Assembly (NCBI RefSeq): GCF_023276405.1
Contig: NZ_JALRMO010000001.1
Span: 3,100,001-3,164,000 of the forward strand
From: Paenibacillus hamazuiensis
GTDB lineage: Bacteria > Bacillota > Bacilli > Paenibacillales > NBRC-103111
Direction of reading: 5' to 3'
DNA length: 64,000 bases
Positions 56,943-64,000 of the stretch are shown one piece after another. A program made the position numbers and the translations under genes. Below the pieces are notes generated by a model. The model had not been told where the DNA came from. It ran no database searches and saw nothing but the letters and a program-made list of their open reading frames with translations. Each line of letters opens with the position of its first letter. Within the stretch, counting starts at the first letter, position 1.

Positions 56943-57377
56943 TTAATAACTGATCAATGAGGCCATCAAAATTCCGGTCGCCAAGCTGAGAAAAAACGAA
57001 AACATGCCGACCGATACGTTGCCTTTCGGGATTTCTTCCACCACTTTAAACGGAGTAAACCATTCAAATAAATAAAACGTGACGATTTGGAACGCGATGC
57101 CCAGCAGTCCCCACACGACCAGATCCAGCAGGCCGACGGAATGAAAAACGGCCGAAGCGAGCACCAGCGTCTGACCGACCAGCTTGCCCCCCAAATCGTA
57201 GGCCGCCGCTTTGGCCGCGGCGGCCTGAGTGCCATCGTTATCCTGCGCGCCATGCCGGATTAAAGCAAATTCGTTGTAAGGCGTTGTCCATGTAAAAAAG
57301 AGCAGCCCGAGTCCGATCATCGGCAGCGTTACCGCCAAATAGATCAGAAAGTTTATAATGTTGCTCCATTGATCCAT
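56943..57377 (-). CDS. DUF350 (YjfL-like) membrane protein
   Basis: 144 residues from ATG 57377 (AAGGAG upstream). Four hydrophobic helices in two pairs: INFLIYLAVTLPMIGLGLLF, a polar segment rich in Ala, then LVLASAVFHSVGLLDLVVWG and LGIAFQIVTFYLFEWFTPF, and a last one near the end. This is the DUF350 pattern of E. coli YjfL. It lies downstream of the glutathionylspermidine-synthase-like gene, the same partnership as E. coli yjfL/yjfC. Function unknown. Confidence 0.85.
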   Translation of the reverse strand: MDQWSNIINFLIYLAVTLPMIGLGLLFFTWTTPYNEFALIRHGAQDNDGTQAAAAKAAAYDLGGKLVGQTLVLASAVFHSVGLLDLVVWGLLGIAFQIVTFYLFEWFTPFKVVEEIPKGNVSVGMFSFFLSLATGILMASLISY

Positions 57378-57412
57378 CCGTTTTTGCACTCCTTGTTGCC
57401 CGATCCGGTTTT

Positions 57413-58651
57413 CTAGGAAGAAAAACCGGCCGGCACGTAATAAGATAAATTGTTCGTGATGGGTCCGCCCATGCGGGCGATGATAGCGGACGGTTTTCCC
57501 CCTATGTAAAAACATCCCCAAAGCAGCCTGCCCCGGTATGTCCCGCGCAGCGTCTCGGCCTCCCCGGCCGGAAGCTCGACGTACTCCTGGTACACGGCAG
57601 GCTGCTCCCAATAATGAGGCTCCGCATCTTTGGCGATAATTCGCCCGTCCGTTTCGGCGATGATGATGCCACCGCCTTCGCGGCCGAAAATCGGCTTCCG
57701 GACGTAACGTTTTCCGGCGAGCGGCCCGCTCTCCAGATAGGTGGGCAGCATATGGTCGCGTATCGCTGCATGCTCGTCTTCCGTGTAAAATTGGCCGTTC
57801 TCGTGCAAATTCCAGATCAGCGCCTGAAGCGCCTTCGTCTGCGCGACGAAAGCGGACGGCGGGTTGATGATCGCAAGCCGCCTTCTAGCGATCAGATCGA
57901 GCACATGGGCCCCCGTCGGATAACCGTCCTCATCGCATTCTTCGGCGAGCTTTTCGAGCGCATGCAGCCGGTACAGCAAATCGACCGGTGCCAGCCGGCC
58001 GTCCTCCCCCGGCGCCTGCAGCAGGTCCTCGTATACGCGCAGCTCCGCCAGAGGCACAAACGAACCCTGCAGCCCGGACTGGGCGAGCAAATATTTGGCC
58101 GTTCCGGCATCCTCTTCGTGCCAATCGAGCGCGCTGAACGCGATCCTCTCGGCAGCCCAGCCCAGCTCGCGGTATTTCGCGGCTTCCGCCTGAAACGCAT
58201 CGCAAATCATACCGTTCATTCCGGCGTTTGGGTTTTCCGCGCCGTAATATGCGCAAACCCGTTCGTTGACATGAAACGCCTCGACGATACCGGTCGGCGT
58301 ATCGCTGTTAAATTCAAGCATCTTGACGCCGCGCTCCGTGACGGCAAAGTCAAACCGGCCGACCACGGTCGTCTGTCCCCCTTCAAGGCGGACCCTGCAA
58401 GCAGCCAGCGCCTGCTGCGGAATGCCGAGCTCGAGCAGCAGCGCATCGTCCGCCTGCTGAACGATGTCCACCGTCCTCGCGATGACGGCGCCCAGACGTT
58501 CAGCCGCCAGGCGGATGTCCCGCACCGTTTCGCGGCTCACCCGGTGCAAGCCGGCGAGCGCATACTCCTCGTCATACATCGTATCCCACGTAAACACGCC
58601 TTCTTCGCGAAGCGGTCCGTAAATCGCCTCTCTTGCCAAGCGGTAACGCAT
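57413..58651 (-). CDS. Glutathionylspermidine synthase-like ATP-grasp ligase (YjfC type)
   Basis: 412 residues from ATG 58651 (GGAG eight bases upstream). The ATP-grasp fold of the GSP synthetase C-terminal family: FDFAVTERGVKMLEFNSDTP, a nucleotide-binding stretch YVRKPIFGREGGGIIIAETD, and NLSYYVPAGFSS at the C-terminus. The amidase domain of true GspS is missing. The substrate is unlikely to be glutathione-spermidine; it is probably another amide ligation at or near the membrane. Middle gene of a three-gene cassette. Confidence 0.86.
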   Translation of the reverse strand: MRYRLAREAIYGPLREEGVFTWDTMYDEEYALAGLHRVSRETVRDIRLAAERLGAVIARTVDIVQQADDALLLELGIPQQALAACRVRLEGGQTTVVGRFDFAVTERGVKMLEFNSDTPTGIVEAFHVNERVCAYYGAENPNAGMNGMICDAFQAEAAKYRELGWAAERIAFSALDWHEEDAGTAKYLLAQSGLQGSFVPLAELRVYEDLLQAPGEDGRLAPVDLLYRLHALEKLAEECDEDGYPTGAHVLDLIARRRLAIINPPSAFVAQTKALQALIWNLHENGQFYTEDEHAAIRDHMLPTYLESGPLAGKRYVRKPIFGREGGGIIIAETDGRIIAKDAEPHYWEQPAVYQEYVELPAGEAETLRGTYRGRLLWGCFYIGGKPSAIIARMGGPITNNLSYYVPAGFSS

Positions 58652-58656
58652 CGCCG

Positions 58657-59118
58657 CTACTCCGCCGGCTTCGCATAGATGACGTACACCTTGCGGTCTT
58701 CGTCGATTTCCGCCGACGTTTTGCTCCATTCGATCCCGTCCGCATACAAGTAATCGGACATCATATGGAGCAGGGCCGCGCGGTTATCCGGAAATTCGTA
58801 CCGACTCACCAGCCTGTAGCCGTCCGCCCTTGCATGAAGCTCCTCCGGTTCCCGGTATTCCCTCAGTTCTATGCATACCCCGTTTGCCGGACCGCCCGGC
58901 GCTTCCTCCAGCGCATACTCGTCTTCCGCCTTTTTCACATAAATGACGAAACAGTCCGTTTCCGCCGCAGCGGAAGTCTTCTCATACACCGTCTTGTCTT
59001 TGACGAAATAATCGCAGACAAACCGGACGGCGATCTCCTCTTCGGCAATTTGCTCGTAGTAATACAGCAATGGAAACGCATCGCCGCCCTCGAACAAGCG
59101 GTATTCCAATTTGGCCAT
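58657..59118 (-). CDS. Uncharacterised first gene of the ATP-grasp/DUF350 cassette
   Basis: 153 residues from ATG 59118 (AGGAGAA upstream). Acidic, without membrane segment or signal peptide. Two repeating beta-rich pieces: VRFVCDYFVKDKTVYEKTSA with CFVIYVKKAED, and ELREYREPEELHARADGYRL with RKVYVIYAKPAE. The two halves may be an internal duplication. No named family recognised. Its stop lies five bases before the ligase start, so they form one operon. Confidence 0.7.
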   Translation of the reverse strand: MAKLEYRLFEGGDAFPLLYYYEQIAEEEIAVRFVCDYFVKDKTVYEKTSAAAETDCFVIYVKKAEDEYALEEAPGGPANGVCIELREYREPEELHARADGYRLVSRYEFPDNRAALLHMMSDYLYADGIEWSKTSAEIDEDRKVYVIYAKPAE

Positions 59119-59173
59119 ATGCAGCGATTCTCCTTTTTTTGACATCTTCCTAAACGTTATACGTGCGAACGGC

Positions 59174-59203
59174 AAAAAAGATGCGCCGGATGGAGCATCT
59201 TTT
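59174..59203 (-). terminator. Terminator of the LexA-box dinB operon
   Basis: 9-bp stem AAAAGATGC/GCATCTTTT (59176-59184 with 59195-59203), followed on the minus strand by TTTTTTGCC. It lies 14 bases past the YolD-like stop. Confidence 0.8.
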
Positions 59204-59216
59204 GGGAACTCGTTTC

Positions 59217-59558
59217 TTAAGGATCTTCCAGCACGTCGACCAGATCCGCAAACGGCACCCGGATGCTGCCGCCGTCCGCGCCGGATAACGTGACTTCCCG
59301 CTTCAGCGGGTCCATCTTGACGACGACGCCCTTCACCCGTTCGCAGCCCCGCGCGCCGTAACGCACCAGCGTCGTTTCCGTTCCGGCCGCCAAGGAGTCC
59401 GTGAGGCAGCGGGAAATGTGTTCGGCCTCCTGCGGATCGAGCGACGGGCGCGCATATTCGCGAATTTCCTCCAAATGACGGTTGATCGTTAATTTATGCT
59501 CGGGGAGCATCATGCGCGAAGAAGCAAACAGGCCGTTTCCTTGCAGCTTTTTACTCAT
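59217..59558 (-). CDS. YolD-like protein
   Basis: 113 residues. Typical YolD-like features: GNGLFASSRMMLPEHKLTIN at the start and a beta-rich end (VVKMDPLKREVTLSGADGGS, IRVPFADLVDVLED). YolD-like proteins are encoded next to UvrX-type Y-family polymerases in Bacilli and are proposed accessory subunits. The ATG overlaps the polymerase stop (ATGA). Confidence 0.9.
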   Translation of the reverse strand: MSKKLQGNGLFASSRMMLPEHKLTINRHLEEIREYARPSLDPQEAEHISRCLTDSLAAGTETTLVRYGARGCERVKGVVVKMDPLKREVTLSGADGGSIRVPFADLVDVLEDP

Positions 59559-60802
59559 TTGTAGTGGCCTCCTATTTTTCGGGCGCGATCCTGCGCCTGT
59601 CCCGCCTTGGTGGCCGAAGAGGCGCGCATGATCGAAGCGTCCCCGTATTTTTGCTTGATGCCGTCCGTCACCCGGGCCAGCGCCATTTTTTGCACACGGT
59701 TATCAAACAGCGTAAGCTGGTACTGCTGATCGCTGGTCAGGCCGTCCAGACTAACCCCGATCCGGCGAATCGGCTCGCCGTCCCAATGCTTCCGGAACAA
59801 GCGGCACGCCGCCTCGAACACCTCTTCGGTGACGTAAGTCGGATCGGGCAGCTTCATTTGCCGGTGAAAGCCGGAGGAACGCCCGGAGATGCTGCCCGAG
59901 CATCCGACGGAAACCGTGTTTCCCATGACGCCGTGCTCCCGGCACCTTCGGCATGCAAGCTCGGTCAGCTCCAGCAGCACGACCTTGATCTCGTCCCAGG
60001 CCGCGTATTCCCGCGGCAGCGTCATGTTGTGCCCGATATTTTCCATTTGCCGGTGGGTATACGGGTCGACCGGCGAGTCGTCGATGCCGTTGGCGATACG
60101 CCAAAGCACCTCTCCGTTAACGCCCCATTTCTTTCTCAACTTCTCAATGGGTGTTACCGCAAGCTGGCCTATCGTATAAATGCCCATCCGGTTCAAATGC
60201 CGGGTCATACGCGAGCCGACCATAAACATCTTGTTCACCGGGAGTGGCCAAAGCATTCGCTCCATCTCCGTTTTCGGCATGAGGCAAAGGCCGGTCGGAT
60301 GCTTTTTGGCTACGTTGTCGCATGCCATCTTCGCCAGCACTTTGTTCTCGCTGATGCCGATTCGCGTGTATACGCCGGTCTCGACGCGAATGCGCTCCTG
60401 CATTGCCTTGGCGATGTCCAGCGGCGTCCCGAACAAACGCAGGCTTCCCGTCACGTCGACGAACTGCTCGTCAATGCTGTACGGCTCGACCAAATCGGTG
60501 AACGACTCCAATATTTTCGTAATTTGCAGCGACACATCGATGTATTCCTGCATCCGCGGGCGCACGACAACCAGCTCCGGACATCTGCGCAGCGCTTCCC
60601 CAAGCCGTTCCGCCGTCGTGATCCCCCACTGTTTGGCGATCGGGCAGGCGGCCAGAATAATGCCCGAATGAAATTCGGGGTCTGCGGCGACGACGACCGG
60701 CCGGTTTTCATATTCGGGATGGGCGGCCTTTTCGACACTGGCGTAAAAAGACTGGCAGTCCGCCATCATGATCACTCTCGGCTTACTCTGTTCCTGCTTC
60801 AT
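59555..60802 (-). CDS. Y-family DNA polymerase (UvrX/DinB-like)
   Basis: 415 residues. Palm motifs MMADCQSFYASVEKAAHPEY and YSIDEQFVDVTG carry the catalytic Asp, Asp and Glu. The thumb has helix-hairpin-helix motifs, and the little-finger region begins near residue 240 (PLPREYAAWDEIKVVLLELT). The lineage is that of UvrX/YqjW paired with YolD rather than housekeeping DinB. It performs error-prone lesion bypass. The start lies inside the end of the preceding gene (20-base overlap). Transcribed from the LexA-box promoter at 61422-61466. Confidence 0.93.
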   Translation of the reverse strand: MKQEQSKPRVIMMADCQSFYASVEKAAHPEYENRPVVVAADPEFHSGIILAACPIAKQWGITTAERLGEALRRCPELVVVRPRMQEYIDVSLQITKILESFTDLVEPYSIDEQFVDVTGSLRLFGTPLDIAKAMQERIRVETGVYTRIGISENKVLAKMACDNVAKKHPTGLCLMPKTEMERMLWPLPVNKMFMVGSRMTRHLNRMGIYTIGQLAVTPIEKLRKKWGVNGEVLWRIANGIDDSPVDPYTHRQMENIGHNMTLPREYAAWDEIKVVLLELTELACRRCREHGVMGNTVSVGCSGSISGRSSGFHRQMKLPDPTYVTEEVFEAACRLFRKHWDGEPIRRIGVSLDGLTSDQQYQLTLFDNRVQKMALARVTDGIKQKYGDASIMRASSATKAGQAQDRARKIGGHYK

Positions 60803-61181
60803 GCCGATCCCCCCCGCCGCCTTGGCCGATGCCCAAATAAGCGGACAGCTTTCGTTCCGCTTCCGGCTTCACGAGCGTCCAGAGGAGCGACATATGATGA
60901 TGGTAGCCTTTGTGCACATAATCGACCTCAAGGCTGTGCGGCGTTCGCCGCTGGGTGTACACGCGGATGCCGGAATCGCGCATGCGCCTCCGCAGCACCG
61001 CGATGTCGCCGGTCACGCTGTCCTGCACGGCCCGCAGCCGCCGGATGTAAATCGCACTCATTTTCAAATCGGCGCCTTCCAGACGTTTGACGTCGCGCTC
61101 CAATATATCCAGCATCAGCGGAAGCACGACGTAGTCCAAAATAAGCCGCGATTCCCCGCCCGCCTTCATCCGTTCGCTCAT
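60783..61181 (-). CDS. Uncharacterised protein in the LexA-box dinB operon (paralogue of 54926-55348)
   Basis: 132 residues from ATG 61181, overlapping the stop of the mini-WYL gene (ATGA). Mostly helical: RLILDYVVLPLMLDILERDV, RLRAVQDSVTGDIAVLRRRM, then VDYVHKGYHHHMSLLWTLVK and AERKLSAYLGI. It is homologous to the 140-residue protein at 54926-55348 over about 105 positions. It has a His-rich GYHHHM and a Gly-rich tail (GIGQGGGGDRHE). Function unknown; co-expression with a translesion polymerase suggests a DNA-damage role. Confidence 0.75.
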   Translation of the reverse strand: MSERMKAGGESRLILDYVVLPLMLDILERDVKRLEGADLKMSAIYIRRLRAVQDSVTGDIAVLRRRMRDSGIRVYTQRRTPHSLEVDYVHKGYHHHMSLLWTLVKPEAERKLSAYLGIGQGGGGDRHEAGTE

Positions 61182-61402
61182 CCGGCATCCCTGCCTGATA
61201 CGGACGCGGGTCTTACGGGCATCGCCGCCAAAATATGGTCGGTCCGAAACCGCCGGGGCGCCCGGCGATGCAAGCAAAATGCCTTCATGACGCCGCCCTG
61301 CACGGCGCGCACTTGAACCGCCCGCTTCGTAATGCGGCCCCGGCCGTCGATATATACGATATCCACGGTATGGCCTACATATTTGCCAAGCTTTAAATCC
61401 AT
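61178..61402 (-). CDS. Free-standing mini WYL-domain protein
   Basis: 74 residues from ATG 61402 (GGAGGG upstream; ATG 61408 is an alternative). The pattern VDIVYIDGRGRITKRAVQVR, AVQGGVMKAFCLHRRAPRRF, RTDHILAA follows the core of WYL domains (hydrophobic strand, R-x-V, A-F/Y-C, R-x-F-R, I). No helix-turn-helix and no other domain are attached. WYL domains sense ligands or single-stranded nucleic acid in PafBC, DriD and CRISPR regulators. First gene of the LexA-box operon. Confidence 0.7.
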   Translation of the reverse strand: MDLKLGKYVGHTVDIVYIDGRGRITKRAVQVRAVQGGVMKAFCLHRRAPRRFRTDHILAAMPVRPASVSGRDAG

Positions 61403-61421
61403 GTGCATTCACCCTCCACAT

Positions 61422-61466
61422 AGAACATTTGTTCTTATTATATCTAGAATACCGAACAAATATTCG
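61422..61466 (-). promoter_or_regulatory. Double LexA-type box promoter of the dinB operon
   Basis: AGAACATTTGTTCT (61422-61435, a perfect palindrome) and CGAACAAATATTCG (61453-61466) both resemble the DinR/LexA site CGAAC-N4-GTTCG. A TATAAT (61437-61442, minus strand) sits between them. Repression by LexA and induction by DNA damage are inferred. Confidence 0.75.
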
Positions 61467-61514
61467 TATTTCAAGAGGAAAATGCATCCTGACGGCAACC
61501 TTATCATGGATGCG

Positions 61515-61550
61515 AAAGAAAAAGGACCCAGCATTTACAGCCAAGTCCTT
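61515..61550 (-). terminator. Terminator of the kinase/ThDP-enzyme operon
   Basis: 11-bp stem (61522-61532 with 61540-61550, three G-U pairs, 7-base loop), followed on the minus strand by TTTTTCTTT. It lies 12 bases after the stop at 61563. Confidence 0.7.
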
Positions 61551-61562
61551 ACATCTCTTTTG

Positions 61563-63215
61563 TTAGTATGTAGCGCCTTCGAGGAATTTCACTCTCGCTC
61601 CCATCGGCGGCACTTCGTTGCCGGCGACGACGACCTCCACGATCATCGGCTCCTTGCGGTCAAGCCATGCCTTCACCCGGCCTTCGTGCAGCTCCTCCAG
61701 CGACGACACCTGGGCGTACGCGATATCCAGCGACTTGCCGATATCGGCAATCGATATGCGCGTTTGCGAAAAATCGCTGAGGCATCTTTTGTACTGCAGC
61801 ATATGGCCGTGATACACCATGCCCAACCGGGCGTTGTTGATGACGACGAATAAAATCGGCAGGTTATATTCCTTGGCGGTCAGCACCTCAAAGCCGTGCA
61901 TGAAGAAGCAGCCGTCGCCGGTAATGCAAACGACCGGGCGCTCCGGCTCCGCAAGCTGCGCCCCGAGCGCACCGCCGATTCCCGAACCCATGCCTCCGAA
62001 ATTGATGTCGATATCGAACAACTGGTCCCCGGTAATTTTAAGCTGCTGCAGCGAATACGTCATGAATTCCCCGATATCGATGTAAAAGCGGGTATTGGGC
62101 GGAGCTCCGGCCCCGATGCTGCGGATAGCGTTCGCCGTGTTCCATTCCCCTTCGGCCGGCGGCATGTCCCAAGCCCGGGCATCATCGTAAATTCCCTCTC
62201 TTCTGTACATGTTGTTATTGTTCTCGGCTGTCAAAGAAAGTAAATGCTCCATAACGAGCTCAATATGCCCTATAACAGGCACATCCGGGTTGTAGTTTTT
62301 TCCTAACTCCGCCACATCAAAATCGATATGGATCAGCTTCTTCCCGCGGATCAAACCCGCCTCCCAGTTACCCGTCGCCAGCTCGCCAAGACTCGAGCCG
62401 ACGACCATGAGCACATCGTGATCGGATCCGTTCAAAGTATCCATCGCTTTCGGATAACCGGCCAAACCGTACACCCCGAGCGAAAGCGGATGATCTTCGG
62501 GAAAAGCACCCTTGCCTCGCGGCGTCGTTGCGACCATCCAGCCGGTTTGCTCGGCAAACCGCAGTACCGTCTCCCGTGCGCATTTCGCGCCGTACCCAAG
62601 CAGCATCGCTCCTCTCGAACCTGTGGAACGAATGAGCTCGGCCGCCGCCAGCACGGACTTGTTATCCGGAATCGCCGGTTCGATGTATGACTCATCGGAC
62701 AGCCAAGGCATTCCGATATCCGTCATCTGAATGTCGATCGGTATCGCCACATGCACCGGTCCCGGCACGCCGCTTTGCGCAATCCGCAGCGCCTCGGTCA
62801 AAACATACGGTACCCGGTATGCGTCCAGCACCGTCGTGCTCCATTTCGTCACCGGGGTGAAAATCGGCTCTGCATCGAGTTCCTGCGCGCCGCCTTTGCC
62901 CCGCTTAGTGGACGGCACCCCGCCGGTGATAAAAATGACCGGAAGCTTCTCCTTCCAGGCATTCGCCGCCGGAGTGACCAAATTCGTCGCCCCCGGACCG
63001 CTGGAACCGAGACATACGGACGGAATGCCGGTAATGCGCGTGTATGCAGTCGCCATGTAACCGGAGCTGGTCTCGTGTTTGGCGACGATTGGCTTCAGCT
63101 CCGGAACGTCCATAAGCGCGTCGTAAAGCGCGTTAATGGATCCCGCCGGAATGCCGAAAATGTACTTCACCCCCTTGTTTGCCAAAATTCTTAATACCGC
63201 TTCAGCTGCCCGCAT
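61563..63215 (-). CDS. Thiamine-diphosphate-dependent enzyme, acetolactate-synthase-like
   Basis: 550 residues with the three-domain layout of the family. The N-terminal ThDP domain has catalytic Glu48 in AKHETSSGYMATAY; the middle domain has a Rossmann-like GAMLLGYGAKCARETVLRFA; the C-terminal domain carries the ThDP motif from GDGCFFMHGFEVLTA to VVINNARLGM. The specific substrate cannot be read from sequence; acetolactate synthase, oxalyl-CoA decarboxylase-like or sulfoacetaldehyde-type reactions are all possible. No small regulatory ilvH-type subunit follows. The start overlaps the end of a sensor kinase by 14 bases. Confidence 0.87.
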   Translation of the reverse strand: MRAAEAVLRILANKGVKYIFGIPAGSINALYDALMDVPELKPIVAKHETSSGYMATAYTRITGIPSVCLGSSGPGATNLVTPAANAWKEKLPVIFITGGVPSTKRGKGGAQELDAEPIFTPVTKWSTTVLDAYRVPYVLTEALRIAQSGVPGPVHVAIPIDIQMTDIGMPWLSDESYIEPAIPDNKSVLAAAELIRSTGSRGAMLLGYGAKCARETVLRFAEQTGWMVATTPRGKGAFPEDHPLSLGVYGLAGYPKAMDTLNGSDHDVLMVVGSSLGELATGNWEAGLIRGKKLIHIDFDVAELGKNYNPDVPVIGHIELVMEHLLSLTAENNNNMYRREGIYDDARAWDMPPAEGEWNTANAIRSIGAGAPPNTRFYIDIGEFMTYSLQQLKITGDQLFDIDINFGGMGSGIGGALGAQLAEPERPVVCITGDGCFFMHGFEVLTAKEYNLPILFVVINNARLGMVYHGHMLQYKRCLSDFSQTRISIADIGKSLDIAYAQVSSLEELHEGRVKAWLDRKEPMIVEVVVAGNEVPPMGARVKFLEGATY

Positions 63216-64000
63216 GCTTCATCGCTCCCTCCTTGGGCAAAGTGAACGTAAACGTCGTTCCTTGCCCTTCTATGCTATCAAACCAAATGCGGCCTCCGTG
63301 CAGTTCGATCAGCTGCTTGGAGATGGCAAGTCCGAGCCCGGTGCCGTTCACCTGGTTGTTAGCCTGATAAAACTTCGTGAAAATGTGCTTCTGCTTTTCC
63401 TGCGGGATACCGATGCCGTTATCCTGCACTTCCACGATAATGGAGCTGTCCTTCAAATAGCCGTTAATTTTGATGACGCCGCCGGCCGGCGTAAATTTAT
63501 TTGCATTCGCCAGCAAATTAAGCAAAATTTGCAATATGCGCTGGCGATCCACCCGCACCTTCAGTTCGGTCTGCAGCTCGACAAGCAGCTTCTGCTTCTT
63601 TTTGCCGAACAGCGATTCCACGATGGCCACCGCTTCGTTCACAATGTCCGCGAAAGATACTTCGGAATAAGCGAGTTCGAATTTTCCGCTCTCCAGCTTG
63701 GCGAAATCGAGCAGTTCGTTGACCTGGTTCAGCAGCCGTTCGATCGCCTTGTTGGACGTTTCGATCAAATCCATTTGGGCGGCGTTAAGTTCGCCGAGTA
63801 TGCCCCGCTTCAATATATCGACCGAACCTTTGACCGCGGTAATCGGAGTGCGCAGCTCATGGGACAGAGAGGCGATAAAGTCGTTTTTCAGCTCATTTAA
63901 AAATTGCAGCTCCTTCACGAGCTCCTGCAGCTTGAAATTCACCTGCTGCAGCTCGACCGTGCGCTCCTTGACCAAATTATCCAAATTTTCCGCGTGCAAC
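63202..64000 (-). CDS. Sensor histidine kinase, C-terminal part (truncated by window edge)
   Basis: The last 266 residues only. A coiled-coil linker (LQQVNFKLQELVKELQFL) leads to the HisKA domain with phospho-acceptor FIASLSHELRTPITAVKGSV. The ATPase domain follows with N box LLNLLANANKFTP, G1 DNGIGIP and G2 GTGLGLAISKQLIELHGG. The N-terminal sensor lies outside the window. No response regulator is adjacent within the window. Its end overlaps the ThDP-enzyme start. Confidence 0.93.
   Translation of the reverse strand, partial: LHAENLDNLVKERTVELQQVNFKLQELVKELQFLNELKNDFIASLSHELRTPITAVKGSVDILKRGILGELNAAQMDLIETSNKAIERLLNQVNELLDFAKLESGKFELAYSEVSFADIVNEAVAIVESLFGKKKQKLLVELQTELKVRVDRQRILQILLNLLANANKFTPAGGVIKINGYLKDSSIIVEVQDNGIGIPQEKQKHIFTKFYQANNQVNGTGLGLAISKQLIELHGGRIWFDSIEGQGTTFTFTLPKEGAMKHAGS

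Overview
The window is a stretch of chromosome from a spore-forming Firmicute, most likely Paenibacillus or another Paenibacillaceae member. The main evidence is gene order. It contains a nearly complete collinear copy of the Bacillus-type block rpmF-yceD / fapR-plsX-fab-acpP-rnc-smc-ftsY / ylxM-ffh-rpsP-khpA-rimM-trmD-rplS / rbgA-rnhB-ylqG-ylqH / sucCD-dprA-topA-trmFO-hslVU-codY / fla-che, plus CodY, FapR, Sda and YlbJ. Protein sequences, frequent TTG/GTG starts behind strong Shine-Dalgarno sequences, and moderately high GC fit Paenibacillaceae. Differences from the Bacillus subtilis order as I remember it: no xerC/codV between trmFO and hslV, no ylqD between khpA and rimM, fabH and fabF inside the fatty-acid cluster, lepB between rplS and rbgA, and comM/yraN between ylqH and sucC.

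Layout. 1-13135 (minus): promoter-proximal part of the fla/che operon, from flgB to a truncated fliY at the left edge. 13376-23230 (minus): codY, hslUV, trmFO, topA, dprA and sucDC. 23552-31462: a zinc-ribbon protein, comM (the first plus-strand gene), yraN, an FlhB-C-like/FliK-like pair, rnhB, rbgA, lepB and rplS. 31682-36966 (minus): trmD, rimM, khpA, rpsP, ffh, ylxM and ftsY, i.e. ribosome maturation and signal-recognition genes. 37009-47706 (minus): smc, rnc and the FapR-controlled fatty-acid/phospholipid cluster, with a clear FapR operator at 47753-47769. 47869-53761: rpmF, yceD, tmcAL, ylbL, ylbJ, coaD and rsmD.

53762-64000 is accessory. It holds a possible small RNA, a frameshifted orphan hicB, a 33-residue membrane peptide with its own promoter, and an uncharacterised gene behind a LexA-box promoter divergent from an ATP-dependent DNA ligase. 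It then has a previously uncalled 53-residue Sda checkpoint protein, an ATP-grasp/DUF350 cassette, and a LexA-box operon (mini-WYL protein, uncharacterised protein, Y-family polymerase, YolD-like). The window ends with a ThDP enzyme overlapping a truncated sensor kinase.

The most promising novel signal is in this last part. The uncharacterised genes at 54926-55348 and 60783-61181 encode divergent paralogues. Both lie behind promoters with LexA-type boxes and a shared TTGTTCGGTAT motif. One is co-transcribed with a translesion polymerase and a free-standing WYL-fold protein, and the other faces a DNA ligase. This looks like a two-locus, DNA-damage-induced module of unknown biochemistry.

All calls rest on reading the sequence and on knowledge of the families; no database search was run.
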